Assembly (NCBI RefSeq): GCF_008386235.1
Contig: NZ_CP040671.1
Location: forward strand, 124,001 to 188,000
Reading direction: 5' to 3'
Length of the DNA stretch: 64,000 bases
Source: Thermosynechococcus sp. CL-1
Lineage (GTDB): Bacteria > Cyanobacteriota > Cyanobacteriia > Thermosynechococcales > Thermosynechococcaceae
The position numbers and the translations under genes were made by a program. This document shows, piece by piece, positions 43,152 through 52,641 of this stretch. Position 1 is the first letter of the stretch. Each line of letters starts with the position of its first letter. The notes beneath the pieces were generated by a model. That model was not told the DNA's origin. It did not search any database and saw nothing but the letters and a program-made list of their open reading frames with translations.

Positions 43152-44192
43152 ATGACTGACTACGCAGCCCATGAACAGGCTCTCGATCGCGATTGTTTGA
43201 CCCTATCTCGGCACGTTCTCCAGCAACTCCAAAGCTTTGACGCCGCTGCCCAAGACCTCAGTGCCCTAATGAATCGCATTGCCCTTGCTGGCAAGCTCAT
43301 TGCCCGCCGTTTGAGTCGAGCGGGTCTCATGGAGGGGGTGTTGGGCTTTACGGGGGCAGTGAACATCCAAGGGGAAGACGTCAAAAAAATGGATGTCTAT
43401 GCCAATGAAGTCTTTATTGCGGCCTTCAAGCAAAGTGGCCTAGTGTGTCGCCTCGCCTCCGAGGAAATGGAGAAGCCCTACTACATTCCAGAAAATTGCC
43501 CCATTGGTCGCTATACCCTCCTCTACGACCCCCTCGATGGTTCCTCCAATGTGGACATTAACCTGAACGTGGGATCAATTTTTGCGATTCGCCAGCAGGA
43601 GGGCACTGATCTAGACGGCACCGCTGCTGATCTTCTACAAGATGGCCACAAGCAAATTGCCGCTGGCTACATTCTCTATGGCCCTAGTACGATGCTGGTC
43701 TATTCCCTGGGCAGGGGCACCCATGTTTTTGTCCTTGACCCTAGCCTCGGAGAATTTATTCTGGCGATCGAGAACCTGCAAATTCCCGCTAGTGGCCCGA
43801 TCTACAGTGTCAACGAAGGCAACTTCTGGGCATGGGAAGAATCCATTCGTAACTATGTCCGCCATGTCCATCGCCAGCCCGGCTACAGTGCCCGCTACAG
43901 TGGTGCCCTTGTCGGCGATATTCACCGCATCCTCATGCAGGGGGGGGTCTTTCTCTATCCGGGCACCCAAAAAAATCCGGCGGGTAAGTTGCGTCTACTC
44001 TACGAAGCGGCACCGATCGCCTTCCTCGTGGAACAGGCCGGTGGCAAAGCCAGTACCGGCACCCAACCCCTCCTCGATGTCGTGCCTGATCATCTGCACA
44101 TGCGCACACCGCTGATCATTGGCAGTCCTGAGAATGTTGCTCTCGTTGAATCCTTCATCCGGCAAGCCCCTGCCAATCCAACCGTGACTTAG
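43152..44192 (+). CDS. fbp: Class 1 fructose-1,6-bisphosphatase
   Basis: A 346-residue FBPase that dephosphorylates fructose-1,6-bisphosphate. Metal-binding [19 protein letters not shown] is intact, as are [38 protein letters not shown] and [20 protein letters not shown]. In cyanobacteria the class 1 enzyme is usually linked to sugar metabolism in the dark rather than the Calvin cycle, and its position before zwf and opcA fits that. Start ATG with AGGGAGGGG upstream. Confidence 0.97.
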   Translation: MTDYAAHEQALDRDCLTLSRHVLQQLQSFDAAAQDLSALMNRIALAGKLIARRLSRAGLMEGVLGFTGAVNIQGEDVKKMDVYANEVFIAAFKQSGLVCRLASEEMEKPYYIPENCPIGRYTLLYDPLDGSSNVDINLNVGSIFAIRQQEGTDLDGTAADLLQDGHKQIAAGYILYGPSTMLVYSLGRGTHVFVLDPSLGEFILAIENLQIPASGPIYSVNEGNFWAWEESIRNYVRHVHRQPGYSARYSGALVGDIHRILMQGGVFLYPGTQKNPAGKLRLLYEAAPIAFLVEQAGGKASTGTQPLLDVVPDHLHMRTPLIIGSPENVALVESFIRQAPANPTVT

Positions 44193-44202
44193 GTGTAAAC
44201 CC

Positions 44203-45732
44203 ATGGTGACCTTATTTGAAAATCCCCTACGGGTCGGATTACGCCAAGAGCGGACGCCAGAGCCGCTCATTTTAGTTATTTTTGGTGCGAGTGGCGACCT
44301 TACCCAGCGCAAGCTCATTCCCTCCATTTATCAACTGAAACTGGAACGCCGTCTGCCCCCAGAACTCACGATTGTTGGTGTGGCGCGTCGCGACTGGAGT
44401 GATGACTATTTTCGCGAGCATCTGCGCCAAGGGGTCGAGGAATTTGGCGGCGGCATTCAGGCGGAACCCCTGTGGCAGGAATTTGCCCAAGGCCTGTTTT
44501 ACTGCTCTGGCAATATGGATGATCCCGCCGCCTACACCAAACTGAAAACCCTCTTGGCCGAGCTGGATGAAAAACGCCAAACTCGCGGCAATCGCGTCTT
44601 TTACCTTGCGGTCTCACCGAGCTTTTTCGTTGAAGCGATTCAACAACTAGGGGCAGCCGGTCTATTGAGTGATCCCCAAAAGCATCGCCTCGTCATTGAA
44701 AAGCCCTTTGGCCGCGATCTCACCTCTGCCCAAGCCCTCAATGAAGTGGTGCAGTCGGTGTGCAAAGAGGAGCAGGTTTACCGTATTGACCACTACCTCG
44801 GCAAAGAAACCGTTCAAAACCTGATGGTGTTTCGCTTTGCTAATGCTATTTTTGAACCCCTCTGGAACCGCCAGTACGTAGATCATGTGCAGATTACCGT
44901 TGCCGAAACCGTGGGGGTTGAAGACCGCGCGGGCTACTATGAAACTTCGGGTGCTCTGCGGGACATGGTGCAAAACCACATCCTTCAGTTATTGGCCTTG
45001 ACCGCCATGGAACCCCCCAATGCCCTCGATGCCGATAGTCTGCGCAACGAAAAGGTGAAGGTGCTCCAAGCCACCCGTTTAGCAGATTTGGATAATCTCG
45101 ATGCCTGTGCTGTCCGCGGCCAATACCGAGCCGGCTGGATGAAGGGCAAACCTGTGGTGGGTTACCGCGAAGAACCGGGGGTGAGTCCCACCTCCACCAC
45201 CCCCACCTATGTGGCACTCAAACTGGTGATTGATAACTGGCGCTGGCAGGGGGTGCCCTTTTATTTGCGCACGGGTAAACGCTTGGCAAAAAAAGTGACG
45301 GAAATCTCGATTCAGTTTCGCGATGTGCCCCTGCTGATTTTCCAGTCGGCCGCCCGCCAAACTAACCCCAATATTCTAACAATGCGTATCCAGCCGAATG
45401 AGGGGATTGCCCTGCGCTTTGAGGCAAAGATGCCCGGTGCAGATCTGCGCACGCGCACGGTGGAAATGGACTTTAGCTACGGCTCCTCCTTTGGAATGGC
45501 AACGGCAGATGCCTATGCGCGGCTCTTACTGGACTGCATGCTCGGGGATCAAACCCTGTTTACCCGGGCAGATGAGGTGGAAGCGGCTTGGCGGGTGGTG
45601 ATGCCAGTGCTCAGTGCTTGGGATGCCCCTACAGATCCAGACACGATTCCCACTTATGAAGCGGGGACATGGGATCCCGATGCCGCAGAAGCGATGATTA
45701 ATGCCGATGGTCGGCGGTGGCGGCGACTGTGA
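44203..45732 (+). CDS. zwf: Glucose-6-phosphate 1-dehydrogenase
   Basis: A 509-residue G6PDH, first enzyme of the oxidative pentose phosphate path. NADP-binding [20 protein letters not shown], active-site [20 protein letters not shown] and [19 protein letters not shown] are complete. It starts 10 bases after fbp and is followed by opcA, its redox-sensitive assembly factor, giving the standard cyanobacterial block. Confidence 0.98.
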   Translation: MVTLFENPLRVGLRQERTPEPLILVIFGASGDLTQRKLIPSIYQLKLERRLPPELTIVGVARRDWSDDYFREHLRQGVEEFGGGIQAEPLWQEFAQGLFYCSGNMDDPAAYTKLKTLLAELDEKRQTRGNRVFYLAVSPSFFVEAIQQLGAAGLLSDPQKHRLVIEKPFGRDLTSAQALNEVVQSVCKEEQVYRIDHYLGKETVQNLMVFRFANAIFEPLWNRQYVDHVQITVAETVGVEDRAGYYETSGALRDMVQNHILQLLALTAMEPPNALDADSLRNEKVKVLQATRLADLDNLDACAVRGQYRAGWMKGKPVVGYREEPGVSPTSTTPTYVALKLVIDNWRWQGVPFYLRTGKRLAKKVTEISIQFRDVPLLIFQSAARQTNPNILTMRIQPNEGIALRFEAKMPGADLRTRTVEMDFSYGSSFGMATADAYARLLLDCMLGDQTLFTRADEVEAAWRVVMPVLSAWDAPTDPDTIPTYEAGTWDPDAAEAMINADGRRWRRL

Positions 45733-45798
45733 TCTTTATCCATCATGGGAAGAGATGGGAATCAAGGCCGAACTTCATTCACAGATAGGTACCTAGGT

Positions 45799-47133
45799 AT
45801 GGCAACTGAATCAACTCCCCTCGTAGCGCTCCAAGATCCCGTGGATGTCTCGTTAGATGATATTGAGCAAAGTTTGCGGCAAATTTGGCTCAGCCATGGC
45901 GGAGATGGTACGGCGCCAGCAGCAGTGCGGGCAACCACCTTTACCCTAGTTGTCTATGAGGCGGATGATACCCAACAATTGCTAGCGGCCTTGGGCTACT
46001 ACACAGGCCCCATTGATGGTATCCTTGGCCCCCGCATGCAGTCGGCGATTCGTGCTGCTGAAAAGAATCACAACTTGCCCTTGACGGGTCGAGTCACGCC
46101 CCAACTGCGGCAGGCCTTGCAGGCAGAATATGCTCAGGGAACCCCTCGGGGCGATCGCTATGCGGTAGATATGCGCGGTAGTGGCATTGCTGACGCGATC
46201 GCCAGCCAAAATCCCTGTCGGGTGATTGCCCTGTGTCCTACCCTTGGCGAAGATACGGGAATTACTGCTCAGGTGGCGGCCTACTGCCCGATTAACAAAA
46301 AGATGCGCAGTTCCCTCGTTTGCTGTGAATACATTACCCTCAAGGGCACCCATAGCGCCTTCCAGCGGGTGGAACCCCTGTTGCAGTCTTTAATCATTCG
46401 CGAACTCCCCCGCTTTTTGTGGTGGAAGGGGGACTTGTTCAATAACTTTGAGTTGTTTCAAACCCTTGCGCCCCAATTTAGCCGCGTGATTGTGGATTCC
46501 AGTGAATTTCTCGATCCGCTGCGGGGCTTGCGGGCGATCGCGCCTTTGCTGGAGCAGAACCTTCCCCTCGCAGATTTGAACTGGCGCCGTCTGGGGGCAT
46601 GGCAAGAACTGGCCGCCGAAGCCTTTGATCCCCCCGAACGCCGTTTGGCCATTCAGGAAATTGATCAGGTGGTCATTGACTACGAAAAGGGCAATCCTGC
46701 CCAAGCTTTAATGTACCTTGGCTGGTTAGCTTCCCGGCTTCAGTGGCAGCCGCGCCAGATCCGCCACGAGTGCGGTGACTATGATGTCTATCACGTGGAA
46801 TTGGTGGCCTCCGATCAACGGTTGATTAAGGCAGAATTAGCAGGTATTCCCACGGGTGATGCTGGCCTCGTGCTGGGGGATTTAATTGACCTCAAACTCA
46901 CCTCCTCCAATCTCCAAGCCGATTGCTGTACAATCATTTGCTCAGAAACCCGTGGCTGTATGCGCATGGAGGCCGGGGGCAGTGCTCAAATGTGCCGTAC
47001 TTATCATGTGTCTCCCCTGAGTGATCTCACGGCTGAGGTGCTCTTGAGTCAGGAACTTCAGCGCTGGGGACAAGACTTCCTCTACAGTGAGAGTTTTGCC
47101 GTTGTGGCTCAGATGCTAGCCTTGATGCCCTAG
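45799..47133 (+). CDS. opcA: G6PDH assembly/activator protein OpcA
   Basis: A 444-residue OpcA, needed for full activity and redox response of G6PDH. The start MATESTPLVALQDPVDVSLD is preferred; an upstream ATG at 45745 would add 18 residues without family likeness. An insert at about 50-110, LLAALGYYTGPIDGILGPRM followed by QSAIRAAEKNHNLPLTG, looks like a peptidoglycan-binding-type helical domain. The main OpcA domain follows, with PCRVIALCPTLGED and LPRFLWWKGDLFNNFELFQ. The last two-thirds agree with OpcA throughout. Confidence 0.92.
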   Translation: MATESTPLVALQDPVDVSLDDIEQSLRQIWLSHGGDGTAPAAVRATTFTLVVYEADDTQQLLAALGYYTGPIDGILGPRMQSAIRAAEKNHNLPLTGRVTPQLRQALQAEYAQGTPRGDRYAVDMRGSGIADAIASQNPCRVIALCPTLGEDTGITAQVAAYCPINKKMRSSLVCCEYITLKGTHSAFQRVEPLLQSLIIRELPRFLWWKGDLFNNFELFQTLAPQFSRVIVDSSEFLDPLRGLRAIAPLLEQNLPLADLNWRRLGAWQELAAEAFDPPERRLAIQEIDQVVIDYEKGNPAQALMYLGWLASRLQWQPRQIRHECGDYDVYHVELVASDQRLIKAELAGIPTGDAGLVLGDLIDLKLTSSNLQADCCTIICSETRGCMRMEAGGSAQMCRTYHVSPLSDLTAEVLLSQELQRWGQDFLYSESFAVVAQMLALMP

Positions 47134-47144
47134 CATTAGATCCC

Positions 47145-49394
47145 ATGACTGAAGATTTTCGCCTTGTCATTGACCTCAGTGTGGTACTGGGGGCAGCGGC
47201 AGTGGGGGGTGTGTTGGCGGCTTTGCTGCGACAACCGATCCTGCTGGGCTACCTTTTGGCCGGTATGTTGGTCGGGCCAACGGGCTTGGGACTCCTCAAG
47301 GAAGTACCCCAGGTGGAAGGTTTGGCACAACTGGGGGTGGCCTTTTTGCTCTTTGCCCTAGGGGTGAGCTTCTCCCTCGGTGAAATTCGCAAAGTTCAAG
47401 GGGTTAGCTTGGGGGGCAGTGCCCTGCAAATTCTCCTGACCATTGCAGTTACAACGCTCATTTCCGTTGGGGTTGGCTGGGTAAGTTCCCCCAATCAGGG
47501 GATTTTCCTCGGTGCTGTCCTCTCCCTCTCGTCAACAGCAGTGGTGCTGCGCAGCCTCATGGATCGCAATGAGCTGGAGTCGATCCAAGGGCAAATTATG
47601 CTGGGCATCTTGGTGGTGCAGGATCTGGCGGTGGGCTTGATGATTGCCGTCTTACCCGCCCTGAACAAGCCCCCAGAGGAGTTGGGACTTGCCCTCGGCC
47701 AAGCAGTCTTGACCATTGCTTTGATTGCCGTGGGGGCGATCGCCGCTGGGATGTGGTTGCTGCCGCCTCTGCTACGGCTACTGGCCAAAACAGAAAGTCG
47801 TGAGCTTTTCCTTTTAGGCGTCGTTGCCCTCTGTTTGGGAATTGCCCTGCTGACCCAGTATTTGGGGCTTTCGATTGAGATTGGTGCCTTTATTGCCGGT
47901 CTGATGATCTCCGAGGTGGAGTATGCCGATCAAACCCTCGATTACGTGGAATCGATCCGCGATGTCTTTACCACGCTCTTTTTTGCTTCCATTGGTATGC
48001 TCATTGATCCAGTGTTTCTCTGGCAGCACTTGGATCGCATTATTGAACTGGTGAGCCTAGTGATTCTGGGTAAATTCCTGATCACCACCCCCATTGTCAA
48101 GCTCTTTGGCTATTCGTGGAAAACGTCGTTACTGGCGGGGATTGGGCTGGCTCAGATTGGGGAATTTTCCTTTGTACTGCTGACAGCAGGGCGGGGCTTG
48201 GGGTTGGTGTCCCAACAAGTTTATCTGCTCACCCTCGGCACGACAGCAGTGACGTTGCTGGTGACGCCCTTTTTGTTAAAGCTGGTGCCTGTGCTGTTGG
48301 AACTGCCCCTACTGCGCCGTATTCTCAAGGAAGATGAAATCCTCGACATGGATTTAACGGGGTTGCCGCAGCGGAATCATGTGATTGTCTGTGGCTATGG
48401 TCGCGTCGGCAAGAGTGTGGTGAAACTCCTCCAAAAACAAAATTATCCCGTGTTGGTCATTGAGCAAAGTGAAACGGTGATTAACGAAGTGCGCGATGCC
48501 CAACTGCCCTACATTTACGGCAATGCTGCTAGTACCACCATTCTGGCCAAAGCAGGCGTCGATCAAGCCCTTGGTATGGCGATCGCCCTCTCGGATAGTA
48601 TGAGTACCCGCCTCTGTCTCAAGCGTGCCCTAGAGTTTGCCCCGGAACTGGATGTTATTGTGCGCGCCAATAGCGATCGCGACATTGAGTTGCTTTATCA
48701 ACTGGGGGCACGGGAGGTGGTGCAGCCCGAGTTTGAAGCCAGTCTGGAGTTGGCCGCTCATCTATTCTTTACGCTAGGCATGGGTGAACGCCACATTCAG
48801 CAGCAGGTACAACAGGTGCGCGACAGCCACTACGCCAATTTGCGCGGCGATACTCCCCCTGAGGGAACCGCCCGTCTCCTGCGGCAAGCGGCTCAGGATA
48901 TGAATAGTCGCTGGCTGACCGTCCCTGAGGATTCCCCCATTCGGGGCATGAGTCTTGCGGAAATTCAACTGCGCCAGTTGACGGGGGTGACTCTGTTGGC
49001 CATTGTCCGTGCCGATGGTACTGAGGTGGATTATCCCAGTGGTGAAACCTGTCTGCAGGGGGGCGATCGCCTCCTGATTGTTGGTCAGCTAGGGGAGTTT
49101 GCAGCTTGTGAAGCCCTGATCAATGGCCGTGTCAGTGTGCCCCAAGGGGAAACCTTGTTTCTTTGGATCATGTTGCCCAAAGAGATTGGCGAACAACATC
49201 GCACCATTGCCGATCTGCATCTGCCTGAGACCATCACCATCCGTGCCCTGCGGCGAGAGGGAACGCTGCTCTTGGAACCCAAGGAGGACTGTCCCTTAAT
49301 GGCGGGCGATCGCCTCCTTCTCACTGGCTCTATGAATGCCCTACAGCGCATTGGTGATCAACTGCAAGCGCGATCCACTCCGCTGCCACCGTGA
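47145..49394 (+). CDS. Cation:proton antiporter with TrkA-N and TrkA-C domains (KefB/YbaL type)
   Basis: A 749-residue membrane protein. The CPA2 membrane domain (about 1-395) has LLGYLLAGMLVGPTGLGLLK and SLSSTAVVLRSLMDRNELES. The NAD-binding TrkA-N domain opens HVIVCGYGRVGKSVVKLLQK (about 410-430). Two TrkA-C ligand domains follow: MSLAEIQLRQLTGVTLLAIV, and one ending ITIRALRREGTLLLEPKED. K+ or Na+ efflux is likely. The gene begins 11 bases after opcA. Its last codons are shared with a decayed copy of the ecsC 3' end. Confidence 0.9.
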   Translation: MTEDFRLVIDLSVVLGAAAVGGVLAALLRQPILLGYLLAGMLVGPTGLGLLKEVPQVEGLAQLGVAFLLFALGVSFSLGEIRKVQGVSLGGSALQILLTIAVTTLISVGVGWVSSPNQGIFLGAVLSLSSTAVVLRSLMDRNELESIQGQIMLGILVVQDLAVGLMIAVLPALNKPPEELGLALGQAVLTIALIAVGAIAAGMWLLPPLLRLLAKTESRELFLLGVVALCLGIALLTQYLGLSIEIGAFIAGLMISEVEYADQTLDYVESIRDVFTTLFFASIGMLIDPVFLWQHLDRIIELVSLVILGKFLITTPIVKLFGYSWKTSLLAGIGLAQIGEFSFVLLTAGRGLGLVSQQVYLLTLGTTAVTLLVTPFLLKLVPVLLELPLLRRILKEDEILDMDLTGLPQRNHVIVCGYGRVGKSVVKLLQKQNYPVLVIEQSETVINEVRDAQLPYIYGNAASTTILAKAGVDQALGMAIALSDSMSTRLCLKRALEFAPELDVIVRANSDRDIELLYQLGAREVVQPEFEASLELAAHLFFTLGMGERHIQQQVQQVRDSHYANLRGDTPPEGTARLLRQAAQDMNSRWLTVPEDSPIRGMSLAEIQLRQLTGVTLLAIVRADGTEVDYPSGETCLQGGDRLLIVGQLGEFAACEALINGRVSVPQGETLFLWIMLPKEIGEQHRTIADLHLPETITIRALRREGTLLLEPKEDCPLMAGDRLLLTGSMNALQRIGDQLQARSTPLPP

Positions 49395-49486
49395 GCACGC
49401 AGTAGCGAGCACCGTGGGGATACTGATGTTCCTTGACTATAGCTAGAAAACTCACCCCAACGTGCCCCAAATGATCTTCTATTCAA
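49373..49486 (-). pseudogene. Decayed partial copy of the ecsC gene 3' part
   Basis: 49373-49406 matches 50880-50913 at 33 of 34 bases. 49419-49486 matches 51167-51236 at roughly three-quarters of bases, with shared islands such as GTTCCTTG and GTGCCCCA. The roughly 250 bases between these blocks in the intact gene are reduced to 12. It is a deleted, diverged duplicate on the minus strand, and its end overlaps the antiporter stop. Confidence 0.7.
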
Positions 49487-49588
49487 GCCCAACAGCACCG
49501 CCAATCTCATTTAGCCAGACTTAAGAAACTCTATTATTATTACTAGCCAAATTAGCTTTGGCTTCTGTTAACAAGAGTCAACCCCTAG

Positions 49589-49594
49589 TATAAT
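49589..49594 (+). promoter_or_regulatory. -10 box of the inserted gene
   Basis: A perfect TATAAT 48 bases before the ATG at 49643, within AT-rich DNA. TTAACA 15 bases upstream is a weak -35 candidate. Confidence 0.45.
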
Positions 49595-49642
49595 CTTATA
49601 AGAAAAATCATTCCTTCTCCAAAAAAGCAGATACAAGAAGTC

Positions 49643-50728
49643 ATGTTACTAAATCAATTTTTTTTAAGAGGAATTAGGAAAACGATCAGGGCTATTAGAC
49701 TGTTTCTGATTGCACCTGCAAGAAACCCAATTACAAAACTTGAGTCTTACCTATATTTGCCCTACATAGAAAAGAATGCAAACATACTTCAGTTTGATCG
49801 GGATATTAATAATATAGTAGATATCCCTATGAGAGCTTGCTATCACTTAGTTCCAGAAGAATTTTCACAAAATTCACTCTACGGTATATCCAAAACAATC
49901 AAGCAGTACGCTGGCATTCAGCCTAAAAAAAAGCTTCTGGCGCCTATCGAACATGGTTGTTATCTAGATGATTCCGGAGCACCTGACGATGATCCCTTTG
50001 CAAGGGCAATTATTACATTCAGTGAGTTTAGAAAAGAAGTTATTTCAAAGTATACAGAGAGGAAATTATTACCTATAGGGCCATATATACATTACGCAGA
50101 GTTAATCGATATTGAAACACTAAAGGATTACAAGAAAAAACTTGGAAAAACGCTACTATTTTTCCCTGCACACTCAACTCATCTAATTAAAACTTCATTC
50201 AATCATTTACAGGCTATCGAATGGCTTAGAAGAGTATCAAAGGATCATCAGTTTGAATCAGTACTTATTTGTTTTTACTGGAAAGATTGCCGTCCTGAAA
50301 TTGTAGAACTCTACCTGAATGCAGGGTTTCACTGCACAACAGCAGGTCACATTTATGATTGGAATTTTCTGAATCGTCTTAAATCAATCATTTGGCTGTC
50401 AGATGTCACTGCTTCTAACGCTATTGGTACTCACATTGGGTACTGTATTTACATGAATAAACCCCATTGGCTATTTGAACAACAGATAATCTGTACAGCA
50501 GATGTTCTGATCAACATTCCCTTGAAAATCAGGGTAGAGAATGGTATAAAATCTTATCAAGAAAGAAAAACATATCAATCAATTTCATCACATTTAACGA
50601 ATTTATTTCGCGATATCTCACTGAGTGTTACACATGATCAGTATGAAGCCTGTAACTATTTTTGGGGATTTAACTGTATCAAGACAGCAGAAGAAATGAA
50701 AAGAGAATTGACTCCATTAATTGAATAA
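49643..50728 (+). CDS. AT-rich foreign gene, likely surface-glycan transferase (unassigned)
   Basis: A 361-residue protein without a family I can name. LLAPIEHGCYLDDSG, RKLLPIGPYIHYAEL and TLLFFPAHSTHL, then SDVTASNAIGTHIGYCIYMNKPHWLF, follow the order of GT-B capsule and CDP-glycerol-type transferases, in which a Ser/Thr-rich loop before a GKP or NKP turn binds the donor. Base use is AT-rich with no HIP1 site, unlike both neighbours, and it is bordered by an ecsC duplicate and a ureD relic. It is probably a transferred gene; activity is unproven. Confidence 0.6.
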   Translation: MLLNQFFLRGIRKTIRAIRLFLIAPARNPITKLESYLYLPYIEKNANILQFDRDINNIVDIPMRACYHLVPEEFSQNSLYGISKTIKQYAGIQPKKKLLAPIEHGCYLDDSGAPDDDPFARAIITFSEFRKEVISKYTERKLLPIGPYIHYAELIDIETLKDYKKKLGKTLLFFPAHSTHLIKTSFNHLQAIEWLRRVSKDHQFESVLICFYWKDCRPEIVELYLNAGFHCTTAGHIYDWNFLNRLKSIIWLSDVTASNAIGTHIGYCIYMNKPHWLFEQQIICTADVLINIPLKIRVENGIKSYQERKTYQSISSHLTNLFRDISLSVTHDQYEACNYFWGFNCIKTAEEMKRELTPLIE

Positions 50729-50730
50729 AA

Positions 50731-50880
50731 TTGAGTAACCCCGATAGTGACAAACGACTGTTTCTTTTCTTGAGGTAGCCATTCCAAAACAGCGTCATCG
50801 GCAAGATAGTAGTGGATTGTTTCTTCTACAGAGATTTTGGCACGACCATGGACTTTGGCGGCGGTAGCCGTTGTCAACCA
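50731..50880 (-). pseudogene. Urease accessory protein UreD relic
   Basis: On the minus strand 50 codons read LTTATAAKVHGRAKISVEE, then TIHYYLADDAVLEWLPQE. UreD proteins have a conserved LTT-AATK-x-H...LEWLPQE stretch in this order. Nothing else of the gene (normally about 270-280 codons) remains, and the frame passes upstream into the ecsC 3' end. The match is from memory of the family pattern. Confidence 0.6.
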
Positions 50881-51710
50881 TCCACTCCACTGCCACCGTG
50901 AGCACGCAGTAGCCAACGCAACTGATAAACATATCGCGTGGTCGTTGCCACTTCTCGGGCAAATTGTTCGCTTTCCAGAACCCCCAAAGCAGTGCCAATC
51001 ACGGGGATCAACTCGCCACTCAATTCTTCGCTCAACATCACTAATGCGCGACTCAACACCGCCTCCACCGTGTTGTCAGTAAAGACCTCAAAGGCACTGT
51101 CTTCCAAGAGGCCGGCGATCGCCCCCCGTTCACTGTCCTCAGAAGGATGCAGCAAACTCAACAATAGATGCTGACGTTCCTTGGCAGTGCCGGCAAAACT
51201 GATCCCCAATGTGCCCCAGATGATGTGCTGTTCAACTGTGGTCTCACTGCCAAAGCCATAGCACAAGCCCACCGCTTGAATCGTTTTGAGACCCAACAGC
51301 AGAGTTAACCCCACATCCACCAGTTCGCCCAGAAAGTCAAAGGGAGCAGTGATCAGGGCTTCCAAGGCAGCGTTGGTCAAGGCCGCACCGGCAACCCTAG
51401 CTTGCAGGCGATCGCACACCTCTAGGGGTTGATCCTTGAGATCCTGCCAATGATCGACTGGCATCCGAGTGTTCCCCAATCGCTGTTTCAGGTGTTGCCA
51501 AGCCTGATCACTATTGGCTAGTAGGCGATCGCCCGCCTTACGCAGAATCGCTAGATGTTCAGGGGACAACATCCGACTGACATGACGCTCGACTGTGGCA
51601 TTGACCGATTGCACCGCCTGTTGCAGAGGGTTCGTTTCTTCCCGCAGCCACGCACTGATTTTTTTAATTTGTTGCCGCTCATAATCCGTAAGAGCAAGAT
51701 TGCGGGTCAT
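50874..51710 (-). CDS. ecsC: EcsC family protein
   Basis: A 278-residue protein from ATG 51710, where EcsC likeness starts: LTDYERQQIKKISAWLREE. EVCDRLQARVAGAALTNAAL, FDFLGELVDVGLTLLLGLK and GFGSETTVEQHIIWGTLGIS are the conserved core, with a hydrophobic hairpin-like region. Function is not well defined; it is linked to an ABC transporter in Bacillus. The frame is open to 51944, but those 78 codons look unlike EcsC. Its 3' end is the source of the relic at 49373-49486. Confidence 0.8.
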   Translation of the reverse strand: MTRNLALTDYERQQIKKISAWLREETNPLQQAVQSVNATVERHVSRMLSPEHLAILRKAGDRLLANSDQAWQHLKQRLGNTRMPVDHWQDLKDQPLEVCDRLQARVAGAALTNAALEALITAPFDFLGELVDVGLTLLLGLKTIQAVGLCYGFGSETTVEQHIIWGTLGISFAGTAKERQHLLLSLLHPSEDSERGAIAGLLEDSAFEVFTDNTVEAVLSRALVMLSEELSGELIPVIGTALGVLESEQFAREVATTTRYVYQLRWLLRAHGGSGVDG

Positions 51711-51934
51711 CGTGGCCACACCCGGGGATAACAAACCGTAAGATGAGAACCTTGCTCCTGCCGCAGCAATTGCCAAGCCACCACAAACCAGTGCTGTAAT
51801 CCCGCCATGGAGTGACCGCGATAGCGACAAACCACTCCACGAATCAGGGCACTGACCTAGGGCGCGCCAAGCCTCGGCATTCATGCTGCGGAAGGGCAGT
51901 ACGAACGGCAGAGGCACCCTATAATAGGGAATCC

Positions 51935-52507
51935 CTAATCCCAAATCAAGGTGAAATCCATTACAAAGTTAGGCAACAGGGGCTCTCCTGAAAGACAAGG
52001 GGGATGCTCCAAAACCTGCACAGCTTGCCCAGATCGATAACAGTAAACCTGTCGCATTTCGGGATCAACTAACCAACCCAGTTGGGCACCATTGTCCACA
52101 TACTCCTGCATCTTGGCTTGGAGGGCAGCCAAATCATCCGTTGGTGACTTGAGTTCCAACACAAAATCAGGACAGATGGGGGCAAAGCGGCGCCGTTGCT
52201 CAGGCGTGAGGCGTTGCCAGCGACTTTTTTCAATCCAAGCGGCATCAGGGGAGCGAATGGCGCCATTGGGCAAACGGAAGCCAGCGGAGGAGTCAAAGGC
52301 TACACCCAGCTTTGTTTGTTGGTTCCAGTGCCATAACTGGGAACTGAGACTGAGGTTTTGACGGCTACTTTCACTGCCGGCAGGCGCCATGGCAATCAAT
52401 TCTCCTTGGGCGCTACGCTCTAGCCGTAGCTCAGGGTTACTACGGCAAAGTTGCTCGAAGGCTTCATCAGTTAATTCAATCGTGGGACGCAGGTTCAGAG
52501 CAATCAT
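51935..52507 (-). CDS. Uma2-family PD-(D/E)XK endonuclease-like protein
   Basis: A 190-residue Uma2 (DUF820) protein, very common in cyanobacteria. Start at ATG 52507 (IALNLRPTIELTDEAFEQLC) matches the usual N-terminus; the frame is open to an ATG at 52609. SPDAAWIEKSRWQRLTPEQ, then PDFVLELKSPTDDLAALQAK carry the nuclease-fold D and ExK residues, and KMQEYVDNGAQLGWLVDPE completes the signature. The role in the cell is unknown; some copies move with mobile DNA. Confidence 0.85.
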   Translation of the reverse strand: MIALNLRPTIELTDEAFEQLCRSNPELRLERSAQGELIAMAPAGSESSRQNLSLSSQLWHWNQQTKLGVAFDSSAGFRLPNGAIRSPDAAWIEKSRWQRLTPEQRRRFAPICPDFVLELKSPTDDLAALQAKMQEYVDNGAQLGWLVDPEMRQVYCYRSGQAVQVLEHPPCLSGEPLLPNFVMDFTLIWD

Positions 52508-52641
52508 GGGTTTGTTTTGCAAAAAAGGGAGCTTTTGGACAAGGGAGATGCTTGCTCGCTTCCCCAACTGGGTTGCCAGAAGTATACAGGGGAGCTTGAT
52601 GTCTGACATAGGACAACTCTAGTTCAGACGGCCACACGGTT

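Noticed and set aside
50656-50916. An 86-codon minus-strand gene
   Set aside because: It joins the antisense of the ecsC end, a ureD relic and the antisense of the inserted gene; only the ureD piece has homology.
51711-51944. 78 additional codons at the N-terminus of EcsC
   Set aside because: No EcsC likeness; homology starts at the ATG at 51710. Part of it is hydrophobic and might be another relic, but no family was recognised.
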